Source of the DNA: Lycorma delicatula
Taxonomy: Eukaryota > Arthropoda > Insecta > Hemiptera > Fulgoridae
Direction of reading: 5' to 3'
Assembly (NCBI RefSeq): GCF_047948215.1
Contig: NC_134460.1
Location: 14,629,501 to 14,693,500 of the forward strand
Length of the DNA stretch: 64,000 nucleotides
Positions 13,229-26,592 of this stretch are shown in pieces (the stretch's first letter is position 1; the number at the start of each line of letters is the position of its first letter). The notes beneath the pieces are model-generated. The model searched no databases, was not told the DNA's origin, and was given only the letters and a program-made list of their open reading frames with translations. A program made the translations under genes and the position numbers.

Positions 13229-13740
13229 ATTCAATCAGTTTGAATGCGATAAGGTCATAATTGTAATCGTTTGGTCGCCCAAGAACGGTTTTATTTATTT
13301 TAGTTATTTATTTGGTGAGGCGAGTAATCGGTCTTTGATTTCAGTGACTGTATCTGTATTCAACACTGACGCAGATCTTTTGTGTTCCTTGTTATTAATA
13401 GAACCAGTCTCTCTAAATTTTGCGACTAACCTTAATACTGTATGTTTTGTTAGGAGCTGGTTTATCCGGGTACTTATGGCGAAACAAATCTTGCACTGCA
13501 ACCACAGATTTCGTACTGAAGTCAGACTCAACAATGAAAACACGTTCATCTAGCGAAAACACCATCTTGTCACTAGCAATACACTGAACTGTGTTGTTAC
13601 TATTGGTAGTGTTCTACTGCGTCGCCGCGATGTTCAGATGTTGGACGAGTCCATTTCAGTAACGAGTAGGGGAGTAAGCTTGACTTTTGAAATTTCATGG
13701 ACGAGTGATTGATGGGTTGCATTTTATATGGGACACCCTG
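13229..13740 (-). mobile_element. Mariner/Tc1-like element, half deleted (copy 1)
   Basis: This keeps only the part equivalent to 42567-43105. The preserved terminus at 13740, reverse-complemented, reads CAGGGTGTCCCATATAAAAT and is followed by TA. The N-terminal helix-turn-helix region is visible at 13304-13549 (VLRLVAKFRETGSINNKEHK). The other end, together with the catalytic region and the adjacent host exon, was removed by one deletion. Confidence 0.8.
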
Positions 13741-13742
13741 TA

Positions 13743-15511
13743 TATCTGGTACCATAACCACAAGGATTGTGGAGGATCTGACATAAGTTACAAGAGACAC
13801 TAAAAACTATTATTCCCAAAACAACAAATAACTTATGCCTTGTATACAATAGACAGAGAAGTATGAAATGTTTTCCTACTCACTCCACCAAGTTAAATAT
13901 ACTTTGGTACATCAGTCATGCCAGCCTCACTGCAGTGTAGATGATATTCATTCCTGTACATGACACTTTCACCCTTTTCACTATACTAAAAATAGCATTA
14001 TATTTTTTATGGATTTATAGTAATCATCATTGTTAATCAGAAAAATGAACTCTGATAGGCAATTCTTGCACTTCAAGTGCTTTAAAAAACAACAATAAAT
14101 AAAACTAACCCATCTTGTTAAAAAACAGCAAATTAATGTACCAATTTTGTTAAGAAATACTGGATTAATTACAATGCCTCTTTTTAGTGGAGGATTTAAC
14201 ATTAAGTAATTTTATTCTAAATTCGATGATTCTATTTCACAATAATACTTCATTTCTTCTATTTAAACTTACAAGTTTTTTATACTATTTACACAGTAAT
14301 ACAAACTAGAAACTATCTTCACATAGTAAATAAATAACTAAATATTACATTCAAATCATATATACGAGTAATTATACATCACAGAGAGATCGCATCACTA
14401 ATGGTTGGGTGTCCTATTCCACAGAAAAAAAGGAACAGCTTTAGAATTTGCCTTCAAAGATTAAGGCAAACCCTGTAAAAAATTTGGTAACAATACATAT
14501 ATATGCCATAGGAATCAATTCAGCTGCTGCACTGGCTTCATCTGTGGTGTTATGCTAGGCCTTCTAATAGCTGGAACATTAGCATTTCTTCATTGAGGTA
14601 AATGGGCATACTTTCATCTGTGTCTATAAACTGTCGAAGAAGTAGTTTCCTAACTGGAGGGTTACAAAAAAAAAAAACTTGCCTAATATATGAAGCCAAT
14701 TCTCCCATTTTTCATAAAATTTAATATAATCTAAATACATATTAAAGGAGGATGCAGTAATATAAAAGAAAGAGGCATATTGTTCTACGTACAACCAGAC
14801 ATAAAGAAATGTTTATCAACTATTTGGAATTCAAGGAAATCTTCAACATTAAAATTGTATCAAAACTAGGTCTAAAAAGAGTAAACTATAAATGAGTTCC
14901 AGAGTTCATGGATTATATCTCTCATTCATACTTCCAAATAAAATTTATACTAATTTTCCTCACTGATCAAAATTATTACTTTGCATGAAAACTATTAAAA
15001 AAGAATTTGATAAAAAAATCCTGCAGTCATCAAAATGCGAGTGAACAGACCAGACTGTACATGTTTCATGTATACATGAAAATACATTATGTGTAAATGA
15101 ACATCAAATCTCCTAATAATTTGTTATCAGGTGCATAAAGCTGTAAAATTCTTAGAAATCCCAGCTAGTTAAGTCTAGAAAAACTGGAGAAAAATTTGTA
15201 TAAAATATAAAAAATCCAAAAAAACACCTTCATAAAATTAAAAATTTAAAAGTGATCGTAGTCAATGTCTTTACAGCAGGCTGAAAACCAGGTCAGGCAT
15301 GATAAAAAATCTGATAATTTTAGTACGATAAAGCACCTGATCGTAGTTACAGTTACTGGATAGTTAAGGTAGATGTTCTGCGCAGTAAAGAGCTATATAA
15401 TGTATATTTTTCTTTTATTTCTAATAATTATGAATACTGAAAAATAACTCTAAAAATATACTTATATTTAAGATGTTCAAGATATTTAAGAAAATGTTCA
15501 ATCATATTTAC
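13743..15511 (-). other. Noncoding intron DNA, copy 1
   Basis: AT-rich sequence between the transposon remnant and exon 15512-15580. About 215 bp near 14225-14435 is absent from copy 2. A less AT-rich stretch at 14515-14640, shared with 43670-43800, may be repeat-derived but was not identified. Confidence 0.5.
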
Positions 15512-15580
15512 CTGAAATAAGTCATATTTTCCACCAATTATTATAAGGGGTATTGGAAATGGATCCATTCTTAAATAATC
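15512..15580 (-). pseudogene. DYNC2LI1: DYNC2LI1 copy 1 exon (IIIGGKYD)
   Basis: A 69-bp exon, phase 0 at both ends, encoding 23 residues with PFPIPLIIIGGKYDLFQ. The family signature PFP-x-P-x-x-IIG-x-KYD-x-FQ is intact. The exon that should follow it is missing from this copy. Confidence 0.8.
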
Positions 15581-16162
15581 CTAAATTCAATAAAATTATA
15601 ACATAAACGGTTATTAGAAGAACACCAACACGAATGTGAAGTAATGTAAAAAAAATTAAATATTCCAAGAAAAATAAATCATAAGTTTTAACATTTTACT
15701 GTTTTTAACAATTTTTTCATAGAGCCAAAATTAATAAAATCTTATGTCAAGTAGTTTAGTATCAAAATTAAAAAAAAATCATAATTAAAGAAATGAATAC
15801 ATGATTCTACAGTACAGATCAGGATATTAAACTTGATGATAGGAAATGATAAAAAAAACAAAAAAAGTTTTTTTGTTTTGATAAAAAAAACAAAAAAAAA
15901 ATCATTCCCAGTAGTTTTATTTATCATTCACAAATAGTATGACTCAACTGATCCAAAATTTTCATACTGAAGATTCCATCTATACGTCGTTTCACGCTTC
16001 AATTCAAATAACTAATTATTCTAATGCAACTTTCTTTATTAAACATTAAAATAATATTTCCTTTTAGAAGTAACCTTTAATTTGAATTTGAAACACTGAA
16101 TGTCACAAGTTCCTGAAATTAGGTTTCAAAGTATGTCAAAAAATTCCAAGATACAAGGCATA

Positions 16163-17434
16163 TTCATAAGGTAAGGGCCATCGGCTTATATTTAAATATT
16201 AGCAAGTCTGAACACAGTTTCACATATGCAGGGCCATCTATCGGCTATTTACGAAGCCACTGCAGTTGTTGCTTAGATTTAGTAGTTGTTTGCCTGCTGT
16301 TGATTGCAGATTGCAATGTCCAAGACAATCGTTTCTCCCACCAGTTGTAAAGTGCACACTGTGATTCGAATTTTGTGTGCAAAAGGATCTTTAGTTGCTG
16401 AAATTCATCAGGAGTTGTGCCTAGTGTATGGACCTACAGTAATGAGTGAAGGAAAGATTTTAGATAATGGTGTCGAGAGTTTAAAAAGGGCCACACAAAT
16501 GTGCATGACAAAGAGTAGAGTGACATGCCCAGTATTCAGATTGATGTGAACCAAAAACTGTGACGTGATTGGCGATTGATGTTTAGTGCTCTGGCTGATG
16601 AATTCCCGCATGTTTAACACAACTCTATCTACACGACTGTCATGGAAAAGCTCAGACATCACAAATTGTGTGCAAGGTAGGTACTGAAAATGCTCACTAA
16701 CCAACAAAAAGAGCAACGAATGTGCAGTGGATGAGTATTTTTGGATCCCTATCAACTAGATGGAGATGATTTGCTTTACCACATTGTTACGGGTGATGAG
16801 ACGTGGATATCATACACCAACACAGAAGTGAAACAACAGCCAATGCAGTACCACCATTCAAGTTCCCCAAAACCGAAAAAGTTTTAGCAATCTCCGTACT
16901 AGAGTGGAAAAATGTTGGCTGTTTTTTTGGGACAAAAAGGGCAACATTTTGGTTGATTTCATGGTATGTGGATTAACAATTACAGCTGACTTGTACTGTG
17001 AAATGCTTACTAAACTGAGATGTGCGATCTAAAATCGACGATGCAGGAAACTGTTGTCTGGTGTAATCCTCCTTCATGATATACATCCTCACACCGCTGC
17101 CTTAAACAAGAAGATTCATGATTTTTTTTTGAAAAGTGTTTGACCTCCCTCCATATAGTCTAGACGTTGCACCCAGTGACTACTTCCTTTTCTTGTATTT
17201 GAAAAAGTGGCTTGGTGGACAACGTTTTGAAAACAACGAGGAACTGGAATTCCCAGGCAACGAACTTCTATGCAGAAGAGTTTAAGAAACTGGTGGAGCA
17301 TTACGAAAAGCGCTTAGAACTAAATGGCAATTATGTGGAAAAAGTGAAGTAGATATGTAACAAACTAAAACTGTACGTAAAACCCTTTTCTCATGAGTTA
17401 ATTTTTAAAGACCAAATGGCCCTTACTTTATGAA
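16163..17434 (+). mobile_element. DD34D mariner, inactive (copy 1)
   Basis: Inverted ends TTCATAAGGTAAGGGCCAT and TTCATAAAGTAAGGGCCAT are bounded by TA at 16161-16162 and 17435-17436. Length is 1272 bp. A transposase on the + strand starts near ATG 16304 (AEIHQELCLVYG). It continues with VTGDETW near 16789, HDIHPHTA near 17075 (in place of the usual HDNARPH) and APSDYF near 17169. All three catalytic Asp positions are still readable, but in different frames and with internal stops. SETMAR-like transposase. Confidence 0.9.
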
Positions 17435-17436
17435 TA

Positions 17437-20067
17437 TCCCTTGTAGATTGGAATTTGTCTAAATTACTTTGTATAAAGCAGCTTAAAAAATTGCCCAGAT
17501 TATTTTATAATAAGTGTATTAAAAGGTTCTGAATTATATTTTCTTTTAGAAGTTTCAGACTTCTGTCGATATTCATAAATTTTTTGAAAACATTCCTGAA
17601 ATCAGTTCTTAAAAACCGTTCAATTACTTCATTACCTCACTGATGATATTCTCAGCTTGTACAGTTTTCTTTTCAGAATAAATTTTAAGAAAGGAATCAA
17701 GCAAACATCAGCAGATGTCAAGTGAGGAGAGTTTGACGCTCCAGGGAGTTCATTGTTCTGCAGATAACAATTTTCTAGAAAATGTTTAAAAAGAACTTTT
17801 GACAAGTATATGACAAATTTTCAGATCACCAAGGAGAATACTGTAACAACTTCCAACTGATTTTTTAACTTTTAATGCTATTTAATCAACAGATTTGCTT
17901 TTAATATTTTAAACATACTCATTCCTTTGGTCATTTATAACAATAAGACTGATATTCACTACAAATATCATCAATACTAATAAGACTCTCTTGGAAACAG
18001 TTGTCATTTGATTTTTTTCACTTCCAATTCACTCTACATTAATGTCTGATTCTGATCTTTGAAGCAAAATTATCTTTTAGCAGACTGTTCTATGACAGAA
18101 AATATAATTTTATGATGTTACAAACATCATTTGTGTTAACACAAACACAGCTATTATTATTATTATTATTATTACTTTGTCGAAACTGTGATGCAGAAAA
18201 TTAATAAAATGACTTCCTGTCACAATTATTATTTTAAATTTTATTTATGCTGAATTTTTTGCTACTTCACTAATGTTTCATTACATGTTAATTGTACTTG
18301 GATATACTTCTCCTAATATGCATGTTTAGGTATAATGACATAAAGAAATAGGGGCATTATTTGAACAGTGCCAGATTATAACAACCAATAAGGTAAAAAG
18401 GAATGACTGTAAATTTATTGGTTCTATCATTGCAGATAAGCTTTCATTATAGAGCAACATAATCCATAATTAAATGCTAAAACAAAAACTGACATGATTG
18501 AACAAGTTGACAATTAGAAAAAAAAAGTTGAAAATAAGTGTATATTTTCATAGAAAAGAAACAAACATTTTTTTTAGGAAGATTGATCAAAAGCCCAAAA
18601 ACTAAACCAAATAGATAAATTGTTGATATGTAAGCACATACATTTATTTGTAAATGTAAATTATGTTAATTGGTTAGTTAGACCATACAGTATACTTCAT
18701 TAATTATCTATTTCCTTCAATCTTTATTATATTTTTCATGTTTCTTTAATATCAAATTAAATTAATGAGAAAATTATAACAGTACCTGTCATCATGTATT
18801 CAACTGTACAGCTGTGTACAACAATAGACAATTGTTTTAATAGCCCGGTAGCTGTGCAGACGACCTAATTGATATGAAGAATTCAGCGTGCTTATAATAA
18901 TAGTACAAAAATTTACACGATGGGCACTTTCAAATGCAAACATTTTTAATCAAAGCAATACAATTATAAATTCTAGAATACTTTATGATGTACATAAAAA
19001 AAAATTCTGTCAACATTACATTGCTGACCTCTGATGGTGGCAGCAACTCTATATACTGCACAGTTTCCATATCTACATACTTCCATACAATTCCATTTCC
19101 ATATCACTATGAACAAATTTTAAAGCTTCTTAGATTAATTAATTCATCAAGCAAAAATATTTGATAACTCATGTAAAACATTGGATGCTTAAAAACTTTT
19201 AATATTTAGATAAGTTTTCTTTAAACTTTAAGAAAAAATGTAGCTTAATTAACCCAGAGATTTTAAATACTGACCCAGTTTTATTTTGTAGATATCTAAA
19301 TTTGATAATCTCAAAAAAAACTGCTCCTCATTATCTTTTACACTCGTAATAATTAAATTCAGGATGATAAAAATACATAAGTTAAAGTATTTAACCAGAA
19401 ATATTTGCAAATTCTGACGATGTTTTCATTTTTAAAATTCACTTTTTTTCAAGAAAAATATACAACAGGTTTAAATATAAGTGTTAAATTAGAGGCATGC
19501 TTTGAATTGAAATACTTTATTTAAATTTTACTTTGTTTAAAAATAAATACTGAGGGATATGAATAAGAAAAAGTTTAGAAATTACTCGCTCAATCAACCT
19601 AACACAGTCTTATAAACATAAAATAGTAAAATGGTGATACAAAAATTAAAATGCACTGCCTGCATTATATATTACTTAGGGCAAACCAGAAGTATGTTTG
19701 GTGATAGCAGTATCAAACACAATAATTTACAGATACAAATACAAAAAAAAAAATTAAGAAAATGAACATATATCACATATATTATTTGACCACATACTAA
19801 GGAAGTTTCATATGCACTTTCAGACAGCATTAACAAATACTACCAAAAGAGTAATAATAACTCTTTAAAAATATCTCTTGGAAGCACATTTCCATACAAT
19901 ACAGAAAGTGAGAGTTTTTTAAACAATTTAACCAAATCTCACCATGTTGATCAATGAATTTTCTATATCTTTACAGCTGTTCAAAACAATAAGAATATGA
20001 TGTGTTAAAAATGCAATGTATATTAAGAATAACTAAATTAAACTATTAAAGTATAAATTACACTTAG
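17437..20067 (-). other. Noncoding intron DNA, copy 1
   Basis: AT-rich sequence upstream of exon 15512-15580 in the pseudogene. It includes an ATT microsatellite at 18152-18174 and two blocks absent from copy 2, at about 17775-18165 and 19100-19745. No coding sequence was seen. Confidence 0.5.
18152..18174. repeat. (ATT)n microsatellite
   Basis: Seven to eight ATT units, within the block of copy 1 that is missing from copy 2. Confidence 0.9.
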
Positions 20068-20163
20068 AGGATGATCGCTAGGTATTTTCTTTTTAACATT
20101 ATTTATAAGAGTACTGGAATCTTTTCTTTGCATCAAAAAAGTTTTTATAATACTTAATAATGT
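20068..20163 (-). pseudogene. DYNC2LI1: DYNC2LI1 copy 1, truncated upstream exon
   Basis: This corresponds to the 3' part of copy-2 exon 48269-48524 and ends in the SDHP sequence. About 163 bp, equivalent to 48364-48526, are missing, taking the acceptor and the WELGGG motif. The donor is CCT/CTAAGT here against CCT/GTAAGT in copy 2, so correct splicing is not possible. Confidence 0.8.
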
Positions 20164-21382
20164 GTGAAAAAACATTTCCATAGAGGTTGTAATATTATTG
20201 TGTATAATTTTTATTACCCATTATAAATTTAAGAAAATCTATTTTTAACAAACACAATTAAAAAGTAATAATGATAATATTATGTTGACCAAACAAAATT
20301 ATTATATGTTTGACAATAAAAACTATTTACAAGGAAAAAAATGGCCAGTAGCTTACCATTATAAATTATTTTACCAGTGTATTGTCTTATAACACATCCC
20401 ATCACAGAAAAATGCAATTCCCAACATTTGTTTTGAAAGCGCAGACAAGGAAAATAGTGGAAAATTATTTAACATTTTATTCTACTTGGAACTATAAACT
20501 ATAATCTTATAAAAAAGTAAATAAAAAATTTATTTACTCATGTAAGTGAGAAAAATTCATTTATGAGGTATATGTTAATAGTTAATTAAGTGAGAAAAAT
20601 TCCAGGACATTTATTTTATTCAAAACATTCATATACAGTCATCATACACTATTGTCAATTTATACTAATATCTAATATACTTAATAATCTGAAATACAGC
20701 CTGATAAGTTTATAAAAACTAATTTAGTGTGATCTTTAAACATTTTAGTACGTGTTGTCATGGTAAGATGTGTTCAACAAGTGAAGAAAGAATGCTCATG
20801 AAAACCTTTTACATCGAGTGCATGAATAAATTATTGAAAAGTTCACAGGCAATAAAAAAAAAATATTGAGTAATCAGTAAAAAAATTTCACAAGAGATTA
20901 TCATTGTGACCAAAAATGAATAATGACAAAGTTAATTTTAGGAGATGTAACGAATGAAAAGTTGAGGGGAATTGATTACATTTCCCCAAACATATCTCTC
21001 AGGAAGTTAAAACAAATGATTCATGTGATTTGAAAATAAAGTTAAGATAAATTTTAAATATATTATATTCAAATTCTGCACGAACTTAACAAGATGATAA
21101 AAAAATTACTGATTAATGTAAACGGTTAAAAGTCAATGGTTTAAAAACTTTGCCCAAATAGACTTGACTTTCTTTTTTAATGAGGCTTTGTTTCTTCTCA
21201 GTGGATACAGAAACATCCAAAACTATCACATATATAACATATAGACCTATATCTATACTATTACATAAAGAGGAAGAGGGTTTTTTCTAAAACAAAAACA
21301 ATAAACTACTAAATCAATCACAACCAAATTATTACCCACCATGTTTCTTAACATAAGTGAGAAGGTTTTTAGATATATTTAA

Positions 21383-21429
<47 letters not shown>

Positions 21430-22270
21430 ATGCACTAGTGGAAATTTTTCAGTTGAAGCACAAACTTCAATGAATTGAATTAATGAACTACGAACTGTGA
21501 GTCTCTGTCACTGTGTGGGCAGGGTCTGAACTGTGAATGATTTGAATCAATCAAATGAATAATATTACAAAAGTAATAGAATTAAATTAACATTAAATAA
21601 ATTTTAAAAATTCTGTTTAACAATAATAGGCTTCCTGTGGGGACTTGCCCATTACAGCCAGCCAGGCCAGGGTGTGAGGTATGTGAGCACCTTGTGGGAG
21701 GTTAGACCAATCACCAACATCAACTGATAATAAATGGGGTGCCCCTGGGGAACTGTTTTGGAAGGTGCAATAGGGTGCTCTTATATCTCTCCAAACAATC
21801 GTACGATTTTCAAAATTCAAATGAGGTGTTTGTTAGTAGTTTTAAGGCTAACTTTTGCATGCATCAGGTACACTCTCGATCTAACAGATTACAGTTATTT
21901 GGAAATGTTATCTAAAATTGAAAAATTATTTATTAAAATGTATATATACATGATCTGTTACAGTTAATCTGCTACACTTCTCATTTGGGCCACTAGGTGG
22001 CAAGCTGCTAAATTCTTACGGTGAGTCACACCCAAGATACTTTACAGTAGAGATATTTTCAATAGAAATCTTATTCAAACTGAAGACATCATACGTGAGT
22101 GATTTATAATCAACACCAAGCAAAAACTACTGAATATAAATTGATGAAAATTTGTATACATGTTCTTCTTACAGTACAACTGCACACTACAATAGGATTT
22201 TTTGAAATTCCCAGTTTACAGGGATAAAAATGGAGTAACAATGAAATTTACTATTTTTTAAAAATTTCTT
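20164..22270. other. Noncoding DNA upstream of the truncated exon
   Basis: AT-rich sequence with a (TA)n run at 21393-21425. A relatively GC-rich stretch at 21480-21830 falls in a block missing from copy 2 (about 21250-21800). No DYNC2LI1 P-loop exon was found here. Confidence 0.5.
21393..21425. repeat. (AT)n microsatellite
   Basis: A run of about 16 AT units, present only in copy 1. Confidence 0.9.
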
Positions 22271-22274
22271 GGAA

Positions 22275-24256
22275 ACAAATGAGGAACTATGACCATGAAA
22301 CACCGCAAACACCGTTAGCACCACTGAGGTGGAAGTTTTAAGATCAACAGTCCATCAAAGGCCACATACCAGAGCAGGGGGCCCAATATCGACCCTTGGG
22401 GCACCCCCCACTCCATGGCCACAACTTCCTCCTCACCCTCTCTTGAGACAGCCACCATTTCCCTACCTGTCAGGTATTCGGACCACTCTCAGACTAAACA
22501 CCACTCTACCTTGGTTCCTCTTCTAGCATTTTCTTGGACAGTACTTCCTGGAACCAGTGAGAACAACAACTCCAACTGTCATTGTAGCTAAGCATAATGC
22601 TCATAATTTCCTCCAGAGAGATCTCTTCCCCAAACAGTCTATTCGGAGCTCATCTTGGGCACCGTAGGAAGGTATGCTTTGCATCATCTTCAAGACCATA
22701 ATACAGGCACTCTGGCGACGCCTGTCTCCCTCTTGTATATAAAGATGTGGTGAACGATCCCTGGACAGACAGCCACTGGACCATCCAAAAATCTATCTCA
22801 TCATACTTCCTAGAGATCCATTACTCAATACAAGGTATCAGCCTGAAAGTCCATCAGCCCATTAGGGCACTACACCATCTCTCCTGCCAATAGCCCATTA
22901 GGGCTGTGGTACCAGCCCTGTCTGTGGCCTGGTACCTTTCAAATCTCTCTGCCAGGAGATCCACTGATGACATCCCAACAATAATCAGCACTACAGTTAG
23001 ATAGTACAGTATGCCTGAGCCACCTTCAGTGCCAATCTCTCATTGGCCCTCATCTTATTCCTTAATATGTCTAGAGACCGATCCCATACAAGTGCCACAT
23101 AGAGAATAATGGAGGTCACCGTCAAAGCTATCTCTCTCCTTTTTGAATCTCTAGGTTCAGTGGTATTAACTAAGAGTCTAGTGATTACCGATGCTACACT
23201 TTCTGCCTTCTTGAGTGTTTCTTCAATGTGAGCCGTGAACACCCTTGACCTGGCCAACCATACACCCAGGTATTTGGATCTCCTTGAGGGAGTCAAGTCA
23301 GCGCCATCCATTCTTATTGAGAACCTAGGGATTCGTCTTCGTCCAATCATCAAAATCATGTCAGTCTTTTGGACAGAAACTGAGAGTTCTCTGTCCGCCA
23401 TCCATCTTGCAGTATGCTTTAATGTATTGTTAGCCAGTAGCATCACCTCTTGAAGACTCCTTGCCGTCACTATAATGGTCATCTGTGTAGGCTACCATAT
23501 CCACACCAGGTATCAAATCCATTCTCAGTAAGCCGTCGTAAGCCATGTTCCAAAATAGGGGGCCCAATATTGATCCCTGGGGCACCCCCCTTTCAACAGG
23601 CACGACAATTTCCTCACACTCTTCTGACAGGATCTTCAGATTCCTATCCACCAGGTATTCTTGAACCATCCAAACTAAGTAAGTGGCCACCTCTCTATAA
23701 TGCAGCTGATTCAAAATAGCATCCCATTTTATGCTATTATATGCATTTTTGATTTCCTCAAAAATCACCAATGGGATATGTCTGGTGTGCCTCGTCCCCC
23801 TAGCGGCTACATCCACGAGTTCCAACAGCATCGACCAAGGATCTGCCTTTTCTAAAACCATATTATCATAGATAACCACCCCACTGTTCCAGCTCTTGCT
23901 CCAACCTCCTTGCCAGAAGAACTTACCCAAAGTATTTATTAGGGATATGGGTGTGAACCCTCCATCATCTTCCCTTACCAACACAAGCCTTGCAGTTTTC
24001 CAGCTCTTCAGGATGTATTCTCTCTGTATGGCTTTCTTGAATGAGGTCAGCAGCGTGTCAGAGACAATGTCTCAGAAATTACTCTGATGACATCCACTGT
24101 GATGCCGTAAGGTCCAGGATTCTCATGTGGTTTAAGTTTAAAGACTGCATTTTCTAGCTCTTCTGCAGTAAACCTAGGTAGTTCTTCAAAATTCTGATGT
24201 CTCCTTCTATGTGTTAAGATAACAGAGTTTAATGTAAGTTGATCTGATTCCTGCAA
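22275..24256 (-). mobile_element. R1-like LINE fragments, inactive (copy 1)
   Basis: The - strand encodes a non-LTR reverse transcriptase in several frames. 24047-24256 has LPRFTAEELENAVFKLKP, with PGPYGI near the PGPDGI site. 23430-23984 has VIFEEIKNAYNSIKWDAI, VERGVPQGSILGPLFW and AYTDDH at the YADD active site. 22997-23482 is the thumb (SVSVQKTDMILM, KYLGVWLARS). A CCHC-like C-terminal knuckle follows at about 22520-22830. Below it, about 22275-22530 encodes a second PQGSILGP palm piece, so part of a second related element is joined on. No complete frame survives. Confidence 0.85.
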
Positions 24257-24459
24257 TTTTTGTGTTCCACCAGTAAACTGGTGTGTGTCTCGATTATACC
24301 GACTAACTAGTAATCAAATCTGTATAAAATTAACTTACCTTTGCTTGGATTTGAACCTCAGAACCTCCAACTTCAAAAATCAACTTTTAAATAACTTTAT
24401 GACTTTTAAATGATCTAATAAGAATTATATACATTCACACAGTGTTATCCACACTTTCT

Positions 24460-24760
24460 GAGCGCATTCTAATACAGAAAATAATGGAAAAAGTTCATAT
24501 AAACATGGGGCTAGAAATGCTCTGTTAGCAAGTTATGGCTAATGAAACATTTTGCCCTGATTCCAGGGTAAACAGCAAAATAAAACCCTATTGAAATTTT
24601 AGGAACCCAAATTAAGGAGTCAACCTGATGGTTTCTTATGGTTTTTAACCTGTAGAGTTGAATAAAGCAGGTTCCAAAACCACATCTCCAGTAGTTTTCA
24701 TAATATTTGAAGTAAAACAGAAACATTTATTGTCTAAAAACACATTTTATATTTCTAATA
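24460..24760. repeat. Dispersed repeat, family A (second locus, copy 1)
   Basis: The block contains ATAATGGAAAAAGTTCATAT, then GGCTAATGAAACATTTTGCC, then GGTTTCTTATGGTTTTTAAC. This word order also occurs at 40169-40550. No reliable coding frame was seen in it. Confidence 0.55.
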
Positions 24761-26592
24761 CAACAATTTTGTTAAATGACTAAAAAATGCATAAAATTTA
24801 TTAACAAAAGTTGTAAAGAATTTAATTCTGAGGAGATTAATGTAAAATAGCCCAATAATATGTAAGATCAAGAAATTTGACTCATTATTAAAACTTGCAA
24901 CATGAAAACTTTTAAATGTTATTAACTACAGAAAATGAAGTTAATCTACAATTTATATAAAATTCCTTTTTTTTATAATTCTGCTTGTTTTTTGATACCT
25001 CCTTGCAAATCATATCATCATGAAATCACTCCACCTGTTGTGTGTATTAAATACCAACAATGAACTAGCATGAACTATTTTGAAAAATAAAACCATTTGA
25101 AAAAAGATCCCTCCTACACACCCCAACCTAAGAAGCTTTGTACAAAACCTAACACATCTGAACAAAGGTTTAATTTAATTTACTACTTTTTATCAATTTT
25201 TTTTTGTATTTATCAACATTTTAAAAATATAGCAGTAAATATTTATTTTAAAAATATATAAACCAGTCAAGTCAGCTACCATTTATCAATATTCCCAAAA
25301 TTTATGTATTAAAGGTCTACATTCTAGGTTAAAGGTTATAGATAAAAAAGTTCATAAATTTCATGGACTAGAAAAATTTATTCTTCTTAAAAAAAAAAAG
25401 ATAACAACAATAAGTAAACAGTATATTGTGAACATAACAAATGAATGAATACCAACAAAGCATTACATTTTTCAATTAAATTTTAAATTACATTTTCATT
25501 CCAGAATAGGTATCGCATTAAGTAAAGTTAACAAAAAAAAGAAGAAATCATTAACTGTGCAAAAAAATTATATACTGGGTTTATTATTTGAATCATTCAA
25601 CAGATTTTTCTTCTTATACCCTGTAAACAAATTTAAAAAAAAAATTCATTTAACATAAATACAAAGAATAATTTATCATTTTAAAATTTATTAAAACTTA
25701 TCATCATAATAAAAACCAAAACTAGTTCAAGTGTAATTTTTGATAGAAATACAGTGTTTGAGTAAATGAGATAAGGCTGTAGAACAATTTGATGAAAATT
25801 CTTTGAAATTATAAATGACTCATTTTTACAATGAAACTTTTTTTTCTTTAAGATCTTACAGAGATAATCAGCATTAATGAAATTGCTAATAGCAGTGCTG
25901 TTAATTGTGCTTATCTTAAAAAGGTTAAGAAAGTCCTTTAGTACTTAAATGAATACTGTGAAAAGTATATACTTGGTTATGTTGTGTGCCAAATTAAATG
26001 AAGACGTCAATACAATAAAACCCTGCACATATTAATTGCTACCCATCTACCATTCCACACACAGCTAGCAACTACAAGACATAAAATAAAATAAAAATAA
26101 AAAATAACAGAAAAATTACTAACACTTTCAGGAAGAAAGGTATTGCATTCAAAATAGCAAACAAAACAGACACTGACAAATATGGCGACTTGTGACTATA
26201 CAGATTAAACTATATTAATTGCACTAAATACCGTTTCAGACAGATTGAACGTATATTTACCAAAAATAGAGTTCCTTGTACATCTCAAGGTATCTTCCTT
26301 GAGGTGAACGTGGAACAGCTGACAAACTTTTACAAATTATCTCTTTGAAACAGGATACATAAATACTAAGACATTAACCGTTAACAACAAAAAGCTAAGG
26401 TTTCATGACGCACATGAACTGCATGAAATTTATAGAATTTATTTACAGACCTACTAAACTTGATAAAAACATTGAATTAAACAAAATAATGCAAAATAGT
26501 ACAATAGATCTTTCCCTCTATAATGGACCAAATTGTTCCAGAAGAATGTTTATAAATCAGCTGTTGTGAATTGAGCCTTAAGTGTCACACAG

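Larger units (their letters stand above)
6230..20163 (-). pseudogene. DYNC2LI1: DYNC2LI1 copy 1, decayed C-terminal part
   Basis: This is a partial duplicate of the dynein-2 light intermediate chain gene. Surviving - strand exon pieces are 20068-20163, 15512-15580, 9465-9609 and 6230-6325. The exon matching 40765-40922 of copy 2 is absent, removed with flanking intron by a deletion now seen at about 13228. The most upstream exon keeps only its 3' third, and its splice donor reads CT instead of GT at 20067-20066. No terminal exon follows 6230 because satellite DNA begins at 6126. Three of the remaining pieces keep open frames and splice sites, so the decay is recent or the time since duplication is short. 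It cannot make a normal protein. Confidence 0.85.
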
